Origin: an uncultured Bacteroidales bacterium
GTDB lineage: Bacteria > Bacteroidota > Bacteroidia > Bacteroidales > UBA932
DNA length: 64,000 bases
Direction of reading: 5' to 3'
Assembly (NCBI GenBank): GCA_900546395.1
Contig: URDD01000002.1
Span: 1 to 64,000, forward strand
Below, piece by piece: positions 6,695 through 16,485 of this stretch. Position 1 is the stretch's first letter. Each line of letters starts with the position of its first letter. Made by a program: the position numbers and the translations under genes. The notes under the pieces are model-generated. The model saw only the letters and a list, made by a program, of their open reading frames with translations, was not told the origin of the DNA and searched no databases.

Positions 6695-7867
6695 TTAAAA
6701 TACATCCATAATATAAATTACACCTAAAGAGACAAGGTGGTCATTGGTGTTTGTAATTCCTAACTTTTTCCCGTCTCCTGCAGCATGTCTGTTGTAGAAG
6801 TTATAGTGTGCGAAGAGTCGGAAACCTTTGTCCTTGGTAGGCATATATTGAAGGCATCCCTGAGTGTTCCAGTTGACTCTGCATATGCCCGGGCCAACGC
6901 TCATGTATTCCTTGTAGAAACCGCCTGCTTCACCTGCTCCCTTTATGAAAACATTGAATGAAGGGCTGATGAAAAAGTGTATATATGCAACGGAAGAGAG
7001 ATACTGTGTGTTTCTGGCAGTTCTGGCGATTCCATCAGCAAAATTCATTGAACTGCTTAAAATGGAACTTGCATCAAGAGCCTGTCTTGACCACATGACA
7101 TCAAAATATACTCCCCATCTTTTGTTTTTCCAGGACTGGCCGAGAGAAAGAATCCACATATCCTTATTTTCTGCCTGATGACCGTAAGAAGCAGAGTATC
7201 TGAACTCCAATGATCTGTCTTTCAGGAAATTTCCATTCCAGTTGAGTGTGTATATATATGGAAATCGAGCTGATGAAACTCCATCAGGCAGACCAGCATA
7301 ATAATATTCGGAGTCGCTGTTTCCTCTTATGTTGCAAATCTGGAAAACAAACTCCTGCGTCGGTGATATGCTCCAGTTTGCATTCAGCCCGAGCTGGTAT
7401 GCAGACAGGCTTTTGCCGAAATCACTGAACTGTACAACATAAACTGGAGTGGCCCAGAATTCGTGACCGCCCAGTGCAAATACCTGTTTGCCTGCAGTGA
7501 AGGACACCTTTTCAGTAGGCTTCCATGTTACGAAAGCATAGTTTACGGAAGATAGAAGGTTGTCCCATGACATTGTTTTGAATGCAGTATTGAAAGACTG
7601 TCTGAACCTGTAGTAAAACTGTTTTCCGACAGTTCCTTCTATGTTCCATCTGAAATCATCGATCCTGAATCTGGAATTAACTTTTTCATTTTGCGGCATT
7701 TCAAGATTGAAGGAACCTCTCATCTGAAAGCACATGTCGCTTCTGTCAGTAAATTTTATGCGGGAAGGCGTTTCCGCTATGGAATCATTCTGCCCGTATG
7801 AATGCGGGCAGAATATTAATATAGCGGTGATTGCTGTAATTGTAGTCTTTAAGAAATTCATTTTCAT
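6695..7867 (-). CDS. Outer-membrane porin (OprO/OprP-like beta-barrel)
   Basis: A 390-residue protein with an N-terminal signal peptide (cut after about HSYGQ). Beta-barrel strands rich in Tyr, Trp and Phe alternate to the end, and the C-terminal residue is Phe, as in many outer-membrane barrels. The segment GKQVFALGGHEFWATPVYVVQF near residue 130 resembles phosphate-selective-porin-type proteins, in which the barrel binds anions, but the substrate here is unknown. It sits 33 bases downstream of a secreted S9 peptidase, suggesting a coupled role, perhaps uptake of peptidase products. An alternative start is the ATG at 7861. Confidence 0.75.
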   Translation of the reverse strand: MKMNFLKTTITAITAILIFCPHSYGQNDSIAETPSRIKFTDRSDMCFQMRGSFNLEMPQNEKVNSRFRIDDFRWNIEGTVGKQFYYRFRQSFNTAFKTMSWDNLLSSVNYAFVTWKPTEKVSFTAGKQVFALGGHEFWATPVYVVQFSDFGKSLSAYQLGLNANWSISPTQEFVFQICNIRGNSDSEYYYAGLPDGVSSARFPYIYTLNWNGNFLKDRSLEFRYSASYGHQAENKDMWILSLGQSWKNKRWGVYFDVMWSRQALDASSILSSSMNFADGIARTARNTQYLSSVAYIHFFISPSFNVFIKGAGEAGGFYKEYMSVGPGICRVNWNTQGCLQYMPTKDKGFRLFAHYNFYNRHAAGDGKKLGITNTNDHLVSLGVIYIMDVF

Positions 7868-7900
7868 TTGTTGTATTAGGCCAAATCATTGTTTGCGCGT

Positions 7901-10333
7901 TTACTTGCACCAGCGGTCAAGCCAGCGGAAATATTCTCTATGCCAGTAAAGTGCATTCTGAGGCTTGAGTATCCAGTGATTTTCCTCAGGAAAAACGATA
8001 AGCCTTGAAGGAACTCCCATAAGTTGGGCCGCATTGTATGCAGCCATTCCCTGCTCAAGAGGTACGCGGAAATCCATGGCACCGTGCATGACGAGAAGAG
8101 GTGTATGCCAGTCAGTGACTTTTTTATGCGGTGAATTGGCATAATGTCTTTTTGCTGCAGGAACTTCGCTCCATGGAGAGCCTCCCTGAAGTATGCCTCC
8201 AAATGTCTTTCCATCTCCTGCAGGTCCTACTGGAGCCGATGCTGTGCCTACTGAGGAGTCTATCTTACATTCTTCAAGTCCTCCGTTGTCCCAGTTAGGA
8301 AACCAAAGTTCTTCCGTAGTCATATACATATGTTCCTGGTTGAATATACCGGCGTGAGCTATGAAGGCGTCGAATACATCACCGTGTATGCCGCAGAGAT
8401 TATAGACAGAATAACCTCCGTAGCTGGCTCCGCACGCTGCCATCTTGCCCGTAAACGGTTCAGCCTTTATTGATCTGGCGGCCCTGAGGTAGTCATCCAT
8501 ATTAAGGCCGCAGTAGTCTCCTGAAATCTGCTCTGTCCATTCCTGTCCGAAAGCAGTGGTTCCGTGTCTGTTTGGAAGTACGGTCACATATCCTTGAGAT
8601 GCCATAAGACGGTAATTCCATCTGTAAGACCATCCCTGGCTGAGAGTACCCTGAGGTCCTCCAAGACAGATAAGGATTGAAGGGTATTTCTTTGTTTTGT
8701 CAAACTCAGGAGGATATACTACCCAGGTAAGCATATTTTTCCCGTCTGCAGTCCTTATATATCTGGCTTCGGTTTGAGGTTTCGCGAGCTTTGCCAGCAA
8801 CTTGCTGTTTATGTCAGATATCTGTCTGATACATACTGATTTCTCTGTTACAGGGCAGTCGGCCTTTATATACTTGCTGTGCTCCAATTCGCACCCATAC
8901 TCTGTTCCAGCCGCATTTGCACCCACTGTAATTTCCACCATTTCAGTAGGGAAGTCCATACTGCTGAATGTGGTAAGGAGTTTTTCCTGACCTTCTTTTT
9001 CTGCTATATGGAAAGGTGAGTTGAAGTCATACCAAAGATCTTCTCCGGTAATCCGTTCGATTCTCCAGCTGCCGTTTTCATTAAAAGCCTTGAAAACTCC
9101 CTGTATGCCTTCAGCAAGGGAAGAGAAGTATATGCTGCCGGTATTGCTGTCCCAGACAGGTGAGGTGACATTATATTTGAATCCTTTTGATATTTCAATG
9201 ATTTCTCCCAATTCCGGTCTTCTTGCTGGAACTCCGTTTTCCTTGCTTTCTCTCCAGTTTACAGAAGTAACCATAAGTCTCTGCCTGTCAGCTTCATATC
9301 CGTCTCTTTCCATGCTTACCCAGCAGAGTTTGCTACCGTCAGGAGACCAGACAGGGTCAGTGTCATATCCCCCTCCGGTAGCGATATGTGTGCATGTCCC
9401 TGACTCAATATCATATAGATAAATCTCCGTGTCTGTAGAGAATGCATATCGTTTTCCAGCTACTTTCCTGCATGAATACGCAATGGACTTGCCGTCAGGA
9501 CTCCATGCCAGCTGCTCTATGCCGCCGAATGGTTCTGTCGGAAGTTCATAAATCTCCTTTTCTCCTTCAAGAATATCTTTTGAATTTCCGGGTACTATGC
9601 TTCTTTCCGCATTTTTTCCGTACTTGAAATCGGCAATGAATGTATGAGGGACTTCCTTTACCCAATGATCCCAATGTCTGTACATAAGGTCGTCTGAAGA
9701 AAACGCTTCGCATTTGTCCAGGTCTCCATAAAGGTCGGATGCTTTTTTATGAGCACTCTGTACAGAGCTTATATACATTACTTTACTTTGATCGGGAGAG
9801 AGAGAGAACTGGCCGACTCCTGCAGGGATGTCAGAAATCTGTACTTTGCCTGAAAGGGAATATTCCCCGGACTTGCTGCATCTGAGCGTTGCACTCCAGA
9901 CTTGTCCACCTTGGATATAGAAAATATGTCTGCCGTTGCTGCTCCAGCGCGCGTTCGAGATACTCTTTCCTTCAGAAGTTATGCGTTGCCTGCCGCTTCC
10001 GTCGGAATTGCAGATATAGAGGTTGTTGCATGAACGGTTCTCTTCAACAGAGGTGTAAGAGATTCCAAATAGAATTTTACTTCCGTCAGGCGATACCTGA
10101 GGGTCTGACATGCGGCCGAAGGCCAGCAATGCTTCGGGAGTCATTTTCCCGTCTTTGATTTCAGGGACAGATTCTCCGATAAATCCCTGTTCCGCTGTTT
10201 TTCCAGTTTTCATTTTTTCGACTAAAGGCTCTGTGAAACCTGTATATTTGTCAATGACTGCAAGGGCTACAATGACTGCAAAACCAGTGGCGGTCATTAT
10301 AGAAATTGTTCTTTTTTTCTTGGTGGACTCCAT
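7901..10333 (-). CDS. S9-family prolyl oligopeptidase/dipeptidyl peptidase
   Basis: A serine peptidase that cleaves dipeptides or small peptides. From the ATG at 10333 it has 810 residues. A short basic N-terminus (MESTKKKRT) and one hydrophobic helix (residues 11-25) act as signal or anchor, placing it in the periplasm. A beta-propeller with several D-G-x-x-I/L repeats spans about 55-520, and the alpha/beta hydrolase domain spans about 560-810. The predicted triad is Ser637 in GASYGG, Asp754 in HGAMDFRVP and His786 in EENHW. An upstream in-frame ATG (10411) would overlap the WYL gene, so 10333, ten bases after the WYL stop, is preferred. Confidence 0.88.
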   Translation of the reverse strand: MESTKKKRTISIMTATGFAVIVALAVIDKYTGFTEPLVEKMKTGKTAEQGFIGESVPEIKDGKMTPEALLAFGRMSDPQVSPDGSKILFGISYTSVEENRSCNNLYICNSDGSGRQRITSEGKSISNARWSSNGRHIFYIQGGQVWSATLRCSKSGEYSLSGKVQISDIPAGVGQFSLSPDQSKVMYISSVQSAHKKASDLYGDLDKCEAFSSDDLMYRHWDHWVKEVPHTFIADFKYGKNAERSIVPGNSKDILEGEKEIYELPTEPFGGIEQLAWSPDGKSIAYSCRKVAGKRYAFSTDTEIYLYDIESGTCTHIATGGGYDTDPVWSPDGSKLCWVSMERDGYEADRQRLMVTSVNWRESKENGVPARRPELGEIIEISKGFKYNVTSPVWDSNTGSIYFSSLAEGIQGVFKAFNENGSWRIERITGEDLWYDFNSPFHIAEKEGQEKLLTTFSSMDFPTEMVEITVGANAAGTEYGCELEHSKYIKADCPVTEKSVCIRQISDINSKLLAKLAKPQTEARYIRTADGKNMLTWVVYPPEFDKTKKYPSILICLGGPQGTLSQGWSYRWNYRLMASQGYVTVLPNRHGTTAFGQEWTEQISGDYCGLNMDDYLRAARSIKAEPFTGKMAACGASYGGYSVYNLCGIHGDVFDAFIAHAGIFNQEHMYMTTEELWFPNWDNGGLEECKIDSSVGTASAPVGPAGDGKTFGGILQGGSPWSEVPAAKRHYANSPHKKVTDWHTPLLVMHGAMDFRVPLEQGMAAYNAAQLMGVPSRLIVFPEENHWILKPQNALYWHREYFRWLDRWCK

Positions 10334-10343
10334 TATTGTGATT

Positions 10344-11264
10344 TTAAATAGTTCCCATATCAGGTTTTCTGTAAATTTCTGCAGTGGATTCAGCCAATGC
10401 GGCAACCTCATTCCTCAGAGCTTCCGGCATTACGACCTCTATCCCGGGGCCCAGTCTGAGCAGTTCCATAGCAAGGCTTCTGTTAAGACTCGCGAAGATA
10501 GAAAAAGTTACTGAATTTTCCGACCTGGAAATCACTTTCTGACTGTGATGTATGGGCAAATCTTCCAAATATCTGCTTTCTTTGCATGATGCCCTGATGA
10601 TGATTTTAACAGGGGCGTCATCGCTCAGATAGACTCCGAATGAATTCCTGAAGAGATCATCCACATCAAAATTTTCAGGCATATCGAAATGGGATTCCGA
10701 CATTTTCATATCTATAATCCTGTCCATACCATATACCCTGATTTGTGACTTTTCATTGCACCAGGCTACAATATACCATCTTCTTGCATTTTCTTTCAAT
10801 GCATATGGCTTTAATGTGTAGGCAGAAACCCCGTCATCAGAGTATTTTCTGTACCGTATTTCAATTTCACGGTTTTCCGTCATTGCTTCCATTACATGTG
10901 ACAGAAATTTGTGGCCGGAAGGTATTTCTTCAACGGAAATGCGTCCGGAAAGTCTTTCTTTACCGAGCGACAACATGCTGTTGACAGTGAAAGTGTTTAT
11001 CATCCAGGCAGTCGAAGCATCCGTATCCATTACATCTTCGACATATCTGATAAAATACTTTTTCGTACTTCTGTTGCACTGGATTTCTATTCCGAATACC
11101 TCCGCTATAGCATTTCTGTGGTTGTTGAACGAACTTCTGGAGTATTCCTGTCCGAAACGTCTGTCCCAGAGATTGCAAAGTTCATCAAGTGTAACTCCTC
11201 TTTCTCCGTAGCGTATGAAGGTATTTATCAGCCAGATATATTTCTGTAAAAGTTCACTTACCAT
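10344..11264 (-). CDS. WYL-domain transcriptional regulator
   Basis: A 306-residue DNA-binding regulator. A helix-turn-helix-like N-terminal half is followed by a WYL domain with RRWYIVAW near residue 160 and a C-terminal extension typical of the family. WYL proteins sense nucleic-acid-like or other small ligands and often control envelope, phage-defence or repair genes. Here it leads an operon with a secreted S9 peptidase (10 bases downstream), a porin and a GSCFA protein, so it probably controls them. No defence genes are nearby. No strong promoter motif was found in the 79 bases between it and recG. Confidence 0.85.
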   Translation of the reverse strand: MVSELLQKYIWLINTFIRYGERGVTLDELCNLWDRRFGQEYSRSSFNNHRNAIAEVFGIEIQCNRSTKKYFIRYVEDVMDTDASTAWMINTFTVNSMLSLGKERLSGRISVEEIPSGHKFLSHVMEAMTENREIEIRYRKYSDDGVSAYTLKPYALKENARRWYIVAWCNEKSQIRVYGMDRIIDMKMSESHFDMPENFDVDDLFRNSFGVYLSDDAPVKIIIRASCKESRYLEDLPIHHSQKVISRSENSVTFSIFASLNRSLAMELLRLGPGIEVVMPEALRNEVAALAESTAEIYRKPDMGTI

Positions 11265-11343
11265 TGTTTTGGGTCTTAATTTGACAGGATTTGCAACTTA
11301 TACGGTGATGCTGCAGCCTTTGCGGCAGGCTGTTATGTTGTCA

Positions 11344-13656
11344 TCAGCTTATTTTGCTGTAATCCTTTATGTTGTACTTGTCCTTTTTAAGTTCCTGCCC
11401 CAGGATTCTGTTTTCAGTTCCGGACAGTTCCGGATCTTCCGAAAGCAGTTTTTCCGCACAGGAGCGTGCAGTGTTCAGAATCAGTCCGTCTTTTGCGAGC
11501 GAAGCTATGTTCAGGTTGACAGGCAGACCGCTCTGCTGTGTGCCTTCCAGGTCTCCGGGACCTCTCATTTTCATATCTTCTTCAGCCAGTTCAAAGCCGT
11601 TTTCTGTGTTGCACATCAGTTCAATGCGGTGCTTTGAGTCCTTGCTGAGTTTGTAACCTGTCATTAGTACGCAATATGATTTCTCGGAGCCTCTTCCGAC
11701 TCTTCCCCTAAGCTGGTGCAACTGGCTCAGCCCGAACCTTTCTGCGCTTTCTATCACCATTACAGAGGCATTGGGCACATCTACGCCTACTTCTATTACA
11801 GATGTTGCCACCAGTATGTCGGCCCTGCCTGCAGCAAAAGCATCCATATTGAATTTCTTTTCATCGTTTGTCTGTTTCCCGTGTACTATTGCCGTCTTGT
11901 AAGGCGGGAAAGGAAAGGCCTGAACTATCTGCTCATATCCGTTTTCGAGATTTTTATAGTCCGTCTTTTCGCTTTCGAAAATAAGGGGATAGACGACGAA
12001 AATCTGGCGTCCGAGAGCTATCTGTTCTTTCATGAAACCGAACAGTGCATTCCTTTTGCTCTCTGTTGCGTGTATTGTCTGTACCGGTTTTCTTCCAGGC
12101 GGAAGTTCATCGATGACAGACACGTCCAAGTCTCCGTAAAGAGTCATTGCAAGGGTTCTCGGTATAGGGGTTGCCGTCATCACAAGAATGTGGGGCGAGA
12201 GTCCGCAGGATGTCTTGCGCCAAAGTTTTGCTCTCTGTTCCACTCCGAAGCGGTGCTGCTCGTCCACGATTGCCAGACCGAGGTTACGGAATGTCACAGC
12301 ATCTTCTATGAGTGCGTGTGTGCCTACAATTATTCCTATGGAGCCGTCCTCAAGGCCTGCATGTATTTCCCTCCGCTCGGATGTCTTGGAACTGCCTGTC
12401 AGAAGAGCCACTTTCACTTCTGTCGGAGCCAGGTATTTTGAAATGTTCTTGAAATGCTGTTGTGCAAGCACTTCCGTTGGAGCCATAATGCAGACCTGAT
12501 AGCCGTTTCCTACAGCTATCAATGCCGTAAGTACTGCTACCATTGTCTTTCCGCTTCCCACATCACCCTGCAGCAGCCTGTTCATCTGCCTGCCGCTTTT
12601 CATATCGTTGCGGATTTCAGTAATTACACGCTTCTGTGCACCGGTGAGAGGAAATGGAAGAGCTTCATAGCAACGGTTGAACGCATCTCCTACTTTCGGC
12701 ATTATGATTCCTACAGCATCTTTGCTGTGGCGGTATTTCTGTCTGAGCAGGGCCAGCTGAAGGAAAAACAGTTCTTCGAATTTAAGTCTGTATTTTGAAC
12801 GTTCAAGAGCTTCCTGATTCTTTGGGAAATGTATGTTTCTTAGAGCAAAGTGCAGTGGAACAAGTCCTTGTTCTTTCATCAGCCATACAGGCAGCGTTTC
12901 TTCTATATCCTGCAGGCACGCATTAAGGGCGTGTTCCTGCATCTTGTTCATAGCCCTGCCTGTAATTCCTCCGTTTTTAAGCCGTTCTGTACTCGGGTAG
13001 ATACCCGTCATTGCGAGAGCCATACCTTGACTGTTGTCCGCTCTGTTTGCTGATTCCGGTGTGCCGCTTTCTCCGCTTAGACTGCTCTCTGTCACATTGT
13101 CCACCTCAGGATGTACCATGTTAAGGAAGCCGTTAAAAACTGAAGCTTTGCCGAAAAAGATAAATTCCTTGCCTGGTTCGAGCTTACTGTACATCCACTT
13201 GATACCTTTGAAAAATACCAGTCCCATCCTTCCGGTCTCGTCGCCTACGATAACTTTCATTCTTTTTATGGTATTGAACTTCAGCGGCTCATCTTTTGGG
13301 GATATCTGTTTCCGGGTCGGCGCTCCAGTGATTGTCTCAGGATATCCGTTTCCCGTATGGTCAGAAACTCCGGCAGTTTCCATTATAGATGTACCATCGG
13401 CAGTTTCCCTGATAATATTACCGTTATTCGCTGTAAGTTCCTTTATCAGGACCTTGGCTCTTATCTGTATGTAGGCCATCTCGGGTCTGACCATATTAAT
13501 GCTGACAATCGAACTTCTGTCAATATACCTGAACGGGTAGAATTTTATAAGGTCGCCGAATGTATTTATATTAAGTTCCTTGCGCAGGAGTTCAGCTTTT
13601 TTGGGGCCGACTCCCGGCAAATACTGGATGTCAGTTTCAGTCTGTTTCCTTCCCAT
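11344..13656 (-). CDS. recG: ATP-dependent DNA helicase RecG
   Basis: A branch-migration helicase that remodels stalled forks and Holliday junctions. Its 770 residues carry the N-terminal wedge (OB) domain, Walker A GDVGSGKT near residue 365, DEQH near 463, SAT-like TATPIPRT near 495, the second RecA domain with GRVGRG, and the RecG-specific C-terminal region. It is about 70 residues longer than usual. The extra length includes an insertion of about 45 polar residues in the wedge domain (about 85-130) and a Ser/Gly-rich insert near 195-215. All helicase motifs are intact, so it should be active. It may be co-transcribed with the WYL operon 79 bases downstream. Confidence 0.95.
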   Translation of the reverse strand: MGRKQTETDIQYLPGVGPKKAELLRKELNINTFGDLIKFYPFRYIDRSSIVSINMVRPEMAYIQIRAKVLIKELTANNGNIIRETADGTSIMETAGVSDHTGNGYPETITGAPTRKQISPKDEPLKFNTIKRMKVIVGDETGRMGLVFFKGIKWMYSKLEPGKEFIFFGKASVFNGFLNMVHPEVDNVTESSLSGESGTPESANRADNSQGMALAMTGIYPSTERLKNGGITGRAMNKMQEHALNACLQDIEETLPVWLMKEQGLVPLHFALRNIHFPKNQEALERSKYRLKFEELFFLQLALLRQKYRHSKDAVGIIMPKVGDAFNRCYEALPFPLTGAQKRVITEIRNDMKSGRQMNRLLQGDVGSGKTMVAVLTALIAVGNGYQVCIMAPTEVLAQQHFKNISKYLAPTEVKVALLTGSSKTSERREIHAGLEDGSIGIIVGTHALIEDAVTFRNLGLAIVDEQHRFGVEQRAKLWRKTSCGLSPHILVMTATPIPRTLAMTLYGDLDVSVIDELPPGRKPVQTIHATESKRNALFGFMKEQIALGRQIFVVYPLIFESEKTDYKNLENGYEQIVQAFPFPPYKTAIVHGKQTNDEKKFNMDAFAAGRADILVATSVIEVGVDVPNASVMVIESAERFGLSQLHQLRGRVGRGSEKSYCVLMTGYKLSKDSKHRIELMCNTENGFELAEEDMKMRGPGDLEGTQQSGLPVNLNIASLAKDGLILNTARSCAEKLLSEDPELSGTENRILGQELKKDKYNIKDYSKIS

Positions 13657-13731
13657 GGTACAGAAAGTTCAATTATCTCCAACAACAATTCTTTCACAAA
13701 AACCTCTCGCAAATGCGAAAGATAGATTCAA

Positions 13732-13762
13732 CAAAAATAACGAATTTGGTGTTATTTTGAAA
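13732..13762 (-). promoter_or_regulatory. Possible recG promoter
   Basis: On the minus strand TTTC (13762-13759), a 19-base spacer and TATTTTTG (13739-13732) match the Bacteroidota pattern with one mismatch in the -33 box. The start would lie about 70 bases upstream of the recG ATG. Confidence 0.4.
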
Positions 13763-13853
13763 TTCTCCGGCTGATTTTGTTTCCTGGAGAGGCCTATATC
13801 ACGGACAAGTGTCGTTTTTTTATCCAATGTTCGCAAAAACGAATGTTTTTCTG

Positions 13854-13861
13854 TAAGTTTG
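13854..13861 (+). promoter_or_regulatory. Probable -7 box for pdxA-rnhA
   Basis: TAAGTTTG matches TAnnTTTG and lies 28 bases before the pdxA ATG. The expected -33 position has no TTTG. The 233-base recG-pdxA gap otherwise holds only short dyads such as TCGCAAATGCGA (13707-13718). Confidence 0.45.
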
Positions 13862-13889
13862 TGCTTCAAATATAATTTTAAAGATTGAT

Positions 13890-14975
13890 ATGGCACGGAA
13901 ACTTACTGTGGGAATTACCCAGGGAGATGGAAACGGGATAGGTTATGAGGTGATTATCAAGGCTTTCGCGGATGAGAGAATGCTTGATGTATGTACTCCC
14001 GTAGTCTATGGTTCTTCAAAGATATTCGGCTTTTACAAGAAGCAGATCCACAATATAGAACAGATAAATACAAACGTAATCAATTCTGCAGCCGAGGCCC
14101 ATCCTAAAAGGGTCAACATTATAAACTGTCTTCCGGACAATGTTTTTGTCGAGCCTGGACAGCCTACTCCGGAGTCTGCAAAATCGGCTATGACGGCGCT
14201 TGAGCGGGCTGTGGAGGATTTGAAGGCAGGTAATATTGATGCACTTGTTACTGCCCCTATCAACAAAAGGGCGATGGTAAACGAGGGCTTCGGATATACC
14301 GGGCATACAGAATATCTCGAAAAAGAATTCGGAGTAGATGAGGTGCTGATGATTATGGTATGTGATCAGTTGAAAGTCGGAGTCGTTACAGGTCATATTC
14401 CGTTGAAGGAAGTGCCAGGCAAGCTTTCTGTTGATCTTATATTAAGAAAACTCAGATTGATGAAGACATCCCTGCAGCGGGATTTCGGAATCCACGCACC
14501 GAAGATTGCGGTTTTGGGACTGAATCCTCACTGTGGTGACGGTGGGCTGCTGGGAGATGAAGAGCAGTCTATCATCCTTCCGGCAGTAAAGGCCGCCTGT
14601 GATGAAGGGATAATGGCTTTCGGACCATATTCTCCTGACGGATTCTTCGGACTCGGCAATTATGGAAAATATGATGCCGTACTGGCGATGTATCACGACC
14701 AGGGACTGATTCCGTTCAAGGCTCTGGCTTTTGAACTGGGAGTGAATTACACCGCAGGCCTTCCAATCGTGCGTACTTCCCCTGATCACGGGACTGCTTA
14801 CGAGATGGCAGGAAGGGATTTGGCAGATCCGAGGTCTATGATTTCGGCAATATATGCTGCTGTGGATATATGCTCTCACAGGGAAGCATACGATGAATTG
14901 ATTGAAGGAAGAATGAAGATACAGGCTCCATCCACTGAAATCAAACCAAACAAGAGCGGCAATATTATAGAATAG
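13890..14975 (+). CDS. pdxA: 4-hydroxythreonine-4-phosphate dehydrogenase PdxA
   Basis: An NAD-dependent, metal-dependent dehydrogenase of pyridoxal phosphate biosynthesis. It oxidises 4-phosphohydroxy-L-threonine, which decarboxylates before PdxJ uses it. The start GITQGDGNGIGYEVI is typical. Metal and substrate residues lie in GHTEYL, in NPHCGDGG and in MYHDQGLIPFKAL. The ending LPIVRTSPDHGTAYEMAG is the PdxA C-terminal signature. The 361 residues match Bacteroidota PdxA, which is longer than the ~330 of E. coli. rnhA follows with its ATG directly after the pdxA stop, so the two are translated from one message. Confidence 0.95.
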   Translation: MARKLTVGITQGDGNGIGYEVIIKAFADERMLDVCTPVVYGSSKIFGFYKKQIHNIEQINTNVINSAAEAHPKRVNIINCLPDNVFVEPGQPTPESAKSAMTALERAVEDLKAGNIDALVTAPINKRAMVNEGFGYTGHTEYLEKEFGVDEVLMIMVCDQLKVGVVTGHIPLKEVPGKLSVDLILRKLRLMKTSLQRDFGIHAPKIAVLGLNPHCGDGGLLGDEEQSIILPAVKAACDEGIMAFGPYSPDGFFGLGNYGKYDAVLAMYHDQGLIPFKALAFELGVNYTAGLPIVRTSPDHGTAYEMAGRDLADPRSMISAIYAAVDICSHREAYDELIEGRMKIQAPSTEIKPNKSGNIIE

Positions 14976-15449
14976 ATGGAAAGACCTCCTATTTATTTAT
15001 ACACGGACGGTGCGTCAAGCGGAAACCCGGGACCGGGAGGTTATGGTGTCGTGTTAAAGTGCGGATCATACGAAATGGAGCTTTCAGGCGGATTCGCGAG
15101 GACAACCAACAACCGGATGGAACTTCTGGCTGTAATAAAAGGCCTTGAAGCCATAAAGTGGAAAAATGCAGAGGTACATGTAGTGAGTGATTCGTCATAT
15201 GTGGTGAATGCCATAAACAAAGGCTGGCTTTTCAACTGGGAAAGCAAAGGTTTTGCAAAGGCTAAAAATCCGGACTTGTGGCAGAGGCTTCTTCCGCTTT
15301 ACCGCTCTCACCGTGTAACTTTTCACTGGATAAAAGGACATGCAGGTCATCCGGAAAATGAAAGGTGCGATGCTCTTGCCGTGGCGGCAGGATCCGGATG
15401 CGTTTCCAAAGGAGTGACATTGCCGGAAGATACAGGATATACTGAATAA
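14976..15449 (+). CDS. rnhA: Ribonuclease HI
   Basis: Degrades the RNA strand of RNA-DNA hybrids. The 157 residues contain the family blocks in order: YTDGASSGNPGPGGYG with catalytic Asp11, NNRMELLAVIKGL with the catalytic Glu near 48, SDSSYVVNAI with the Asp near 70, and HAGHPENERCDALA with the late His and Asp near 122-134. The length is that of a bacterial single-domain enzyme. It directly abuts pdxA and is followed by an 82-base gap before the glycosyltransferase gene. Confidence 0.95.
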   Translation: MERPPIYLYTDGASSGNPGPGGYGVVLKCGSYEMELSGGFARTTNNRMELLAVIKGLEAIKWKNAEVHVVSDSSYVVNAINKGWLFNWESKGFAKAKNPDLWQRLLPLYRSHRVTFHWIKGHAGHPENERCDALAVAAGSGCVSKGVTLPEDTGYTE

Positions 15450-15531
15450 TCTTCAGTCATCAGGTATCCTCTTCCGGTCGGAAACGGAAGGAACAGGCCT
15501 GAACGATTTAAATGAAAATAAAGCATATACA

Positions 15532-16485
15532 ATGAAACCCAAGACAGAAAACTCTCCTATGATATCGGTAATAGTACCTGTATATAATTCTGAAAAGACC
15601 CTGAAAAGATGTGTGGACAGTATCCTGTCACAGTCATTCAGAGATTTTGAATTGATACTGGTTGATGACGGAAGTTGTGACTCTTCTTCCGATATGGCAG
15701 AGAATTACAGACTTGAAGATTCCAGAGTAAAGGTATATCACCAGCCGAATAAAGGCGTTTCTGCTGCCAGAAATCTTGGGCTCAGTCACGCTGCCGGGGA
15801 GTTTGTGGCATTCTGTGACAGTGATGACAGAGTGGGGAAGGACTGGCTCTCATGTATGTTTTCAGAAATTGGAAAGACCGATATGGTTGTCTGCGGATAT
15901 AATATTTACAGACTTGACGTGTCATCTGATCCGATTCCCGTAAAGGAGACATTGGGTTCTGTCCAGATGTTTTCCCGCGCCGACAGGATTCTTGAGACTC
16001 TTCTGAAAGCGAAGCTGCTGCAGTTTGTGTGGAACAAGCTTTTCAGGCGCTCGATAATAGAAAAATACGGACTCCGTTTCAATGAATCTTTCTCAGTTTT
16101 TGAAGACGAGTACTTTGTGCTGGGATATCTGGTACATGCTGTAGATGTAATATGTGTCCCTCATTGCGGGTATGATTATTTTTTACCGGCAGACTTTTAT
16201 ACAAAGTATGATTTTGGAATAGACGCATTCCAGGAAGTGGTGAATCTTATATACAGGATAGTTGCAGAGGTTCCGGGAAGAGTCCGGCTGCCGTCCATAG
16301 TATATTGGTATAAAGTAGCTTTGGGCCGCTATGCTGCATCGCATTCTTTTGAGCAGACCCGTGGAAGAATAGAGTTTGCGCGGAAACTTGCAGACAATTT
16401 TCATGACGGTCCTTTCAATCATTTGCTGCTCAGGGTTCTTCCTTCAAGATGCGTGTATGATATCCTGAAGAAGAAAACCAGATAA
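15532..16485 (+). CDS. Family 2 glycosyltransferase
   Basis: A GT-A-fold glycosyltransferase of 317 residues. It begins with SVIVPVYNSEKTLKRCVDS at about residues 11-29, has VDDGS near residue 44 and the metal-binding CDSDD near residue 98. It should transfer a sugar to a growing surface polysaccharide or lipopolysaccharide at the cytoplasmic face of the inner membrane; donor and acceptor are unknown. Its TAA overlaps the ATG of the flippase gene (TAATG), showing translational coupling in the four-gene polysaccharide group. Confidence 0.9.
   Translation: MKPKTENSPMISVIVPVYNSEKTLKRCVDSILSQSFRDFELILVDDGSCDSSSDMAENYRLEDSRVKVYHQPNKGVSAARNLGLSHAAGEFVAFCDSDDRVGKDWLSCMFSEIGKTDMVVCGYNIYRLDVSSDPIPVKETLGSVQMFSRADRILETLLKAKLLQFVWNKLFRRSIIEKYGLRFNESFSVFEDEYFVLGYLVHAVDVICVPHCGYDYFLPADFYTKYDFGIDAFQEVVNLIYRIVAEVPGRVRLPSIVYWYKVALGRYAASHSFEQTRGRIEFARKLADNFHDGPFNHLLLRVLPSRCVYDILKKKTR

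Noticed and set aside
11716..12441. Plus-strand open frame of 241 codons within recG
   Set aside because: It is opposite conserved helicase motifs of recG, and its Cys/Tyr/His-rich product is typical of antisense reading.
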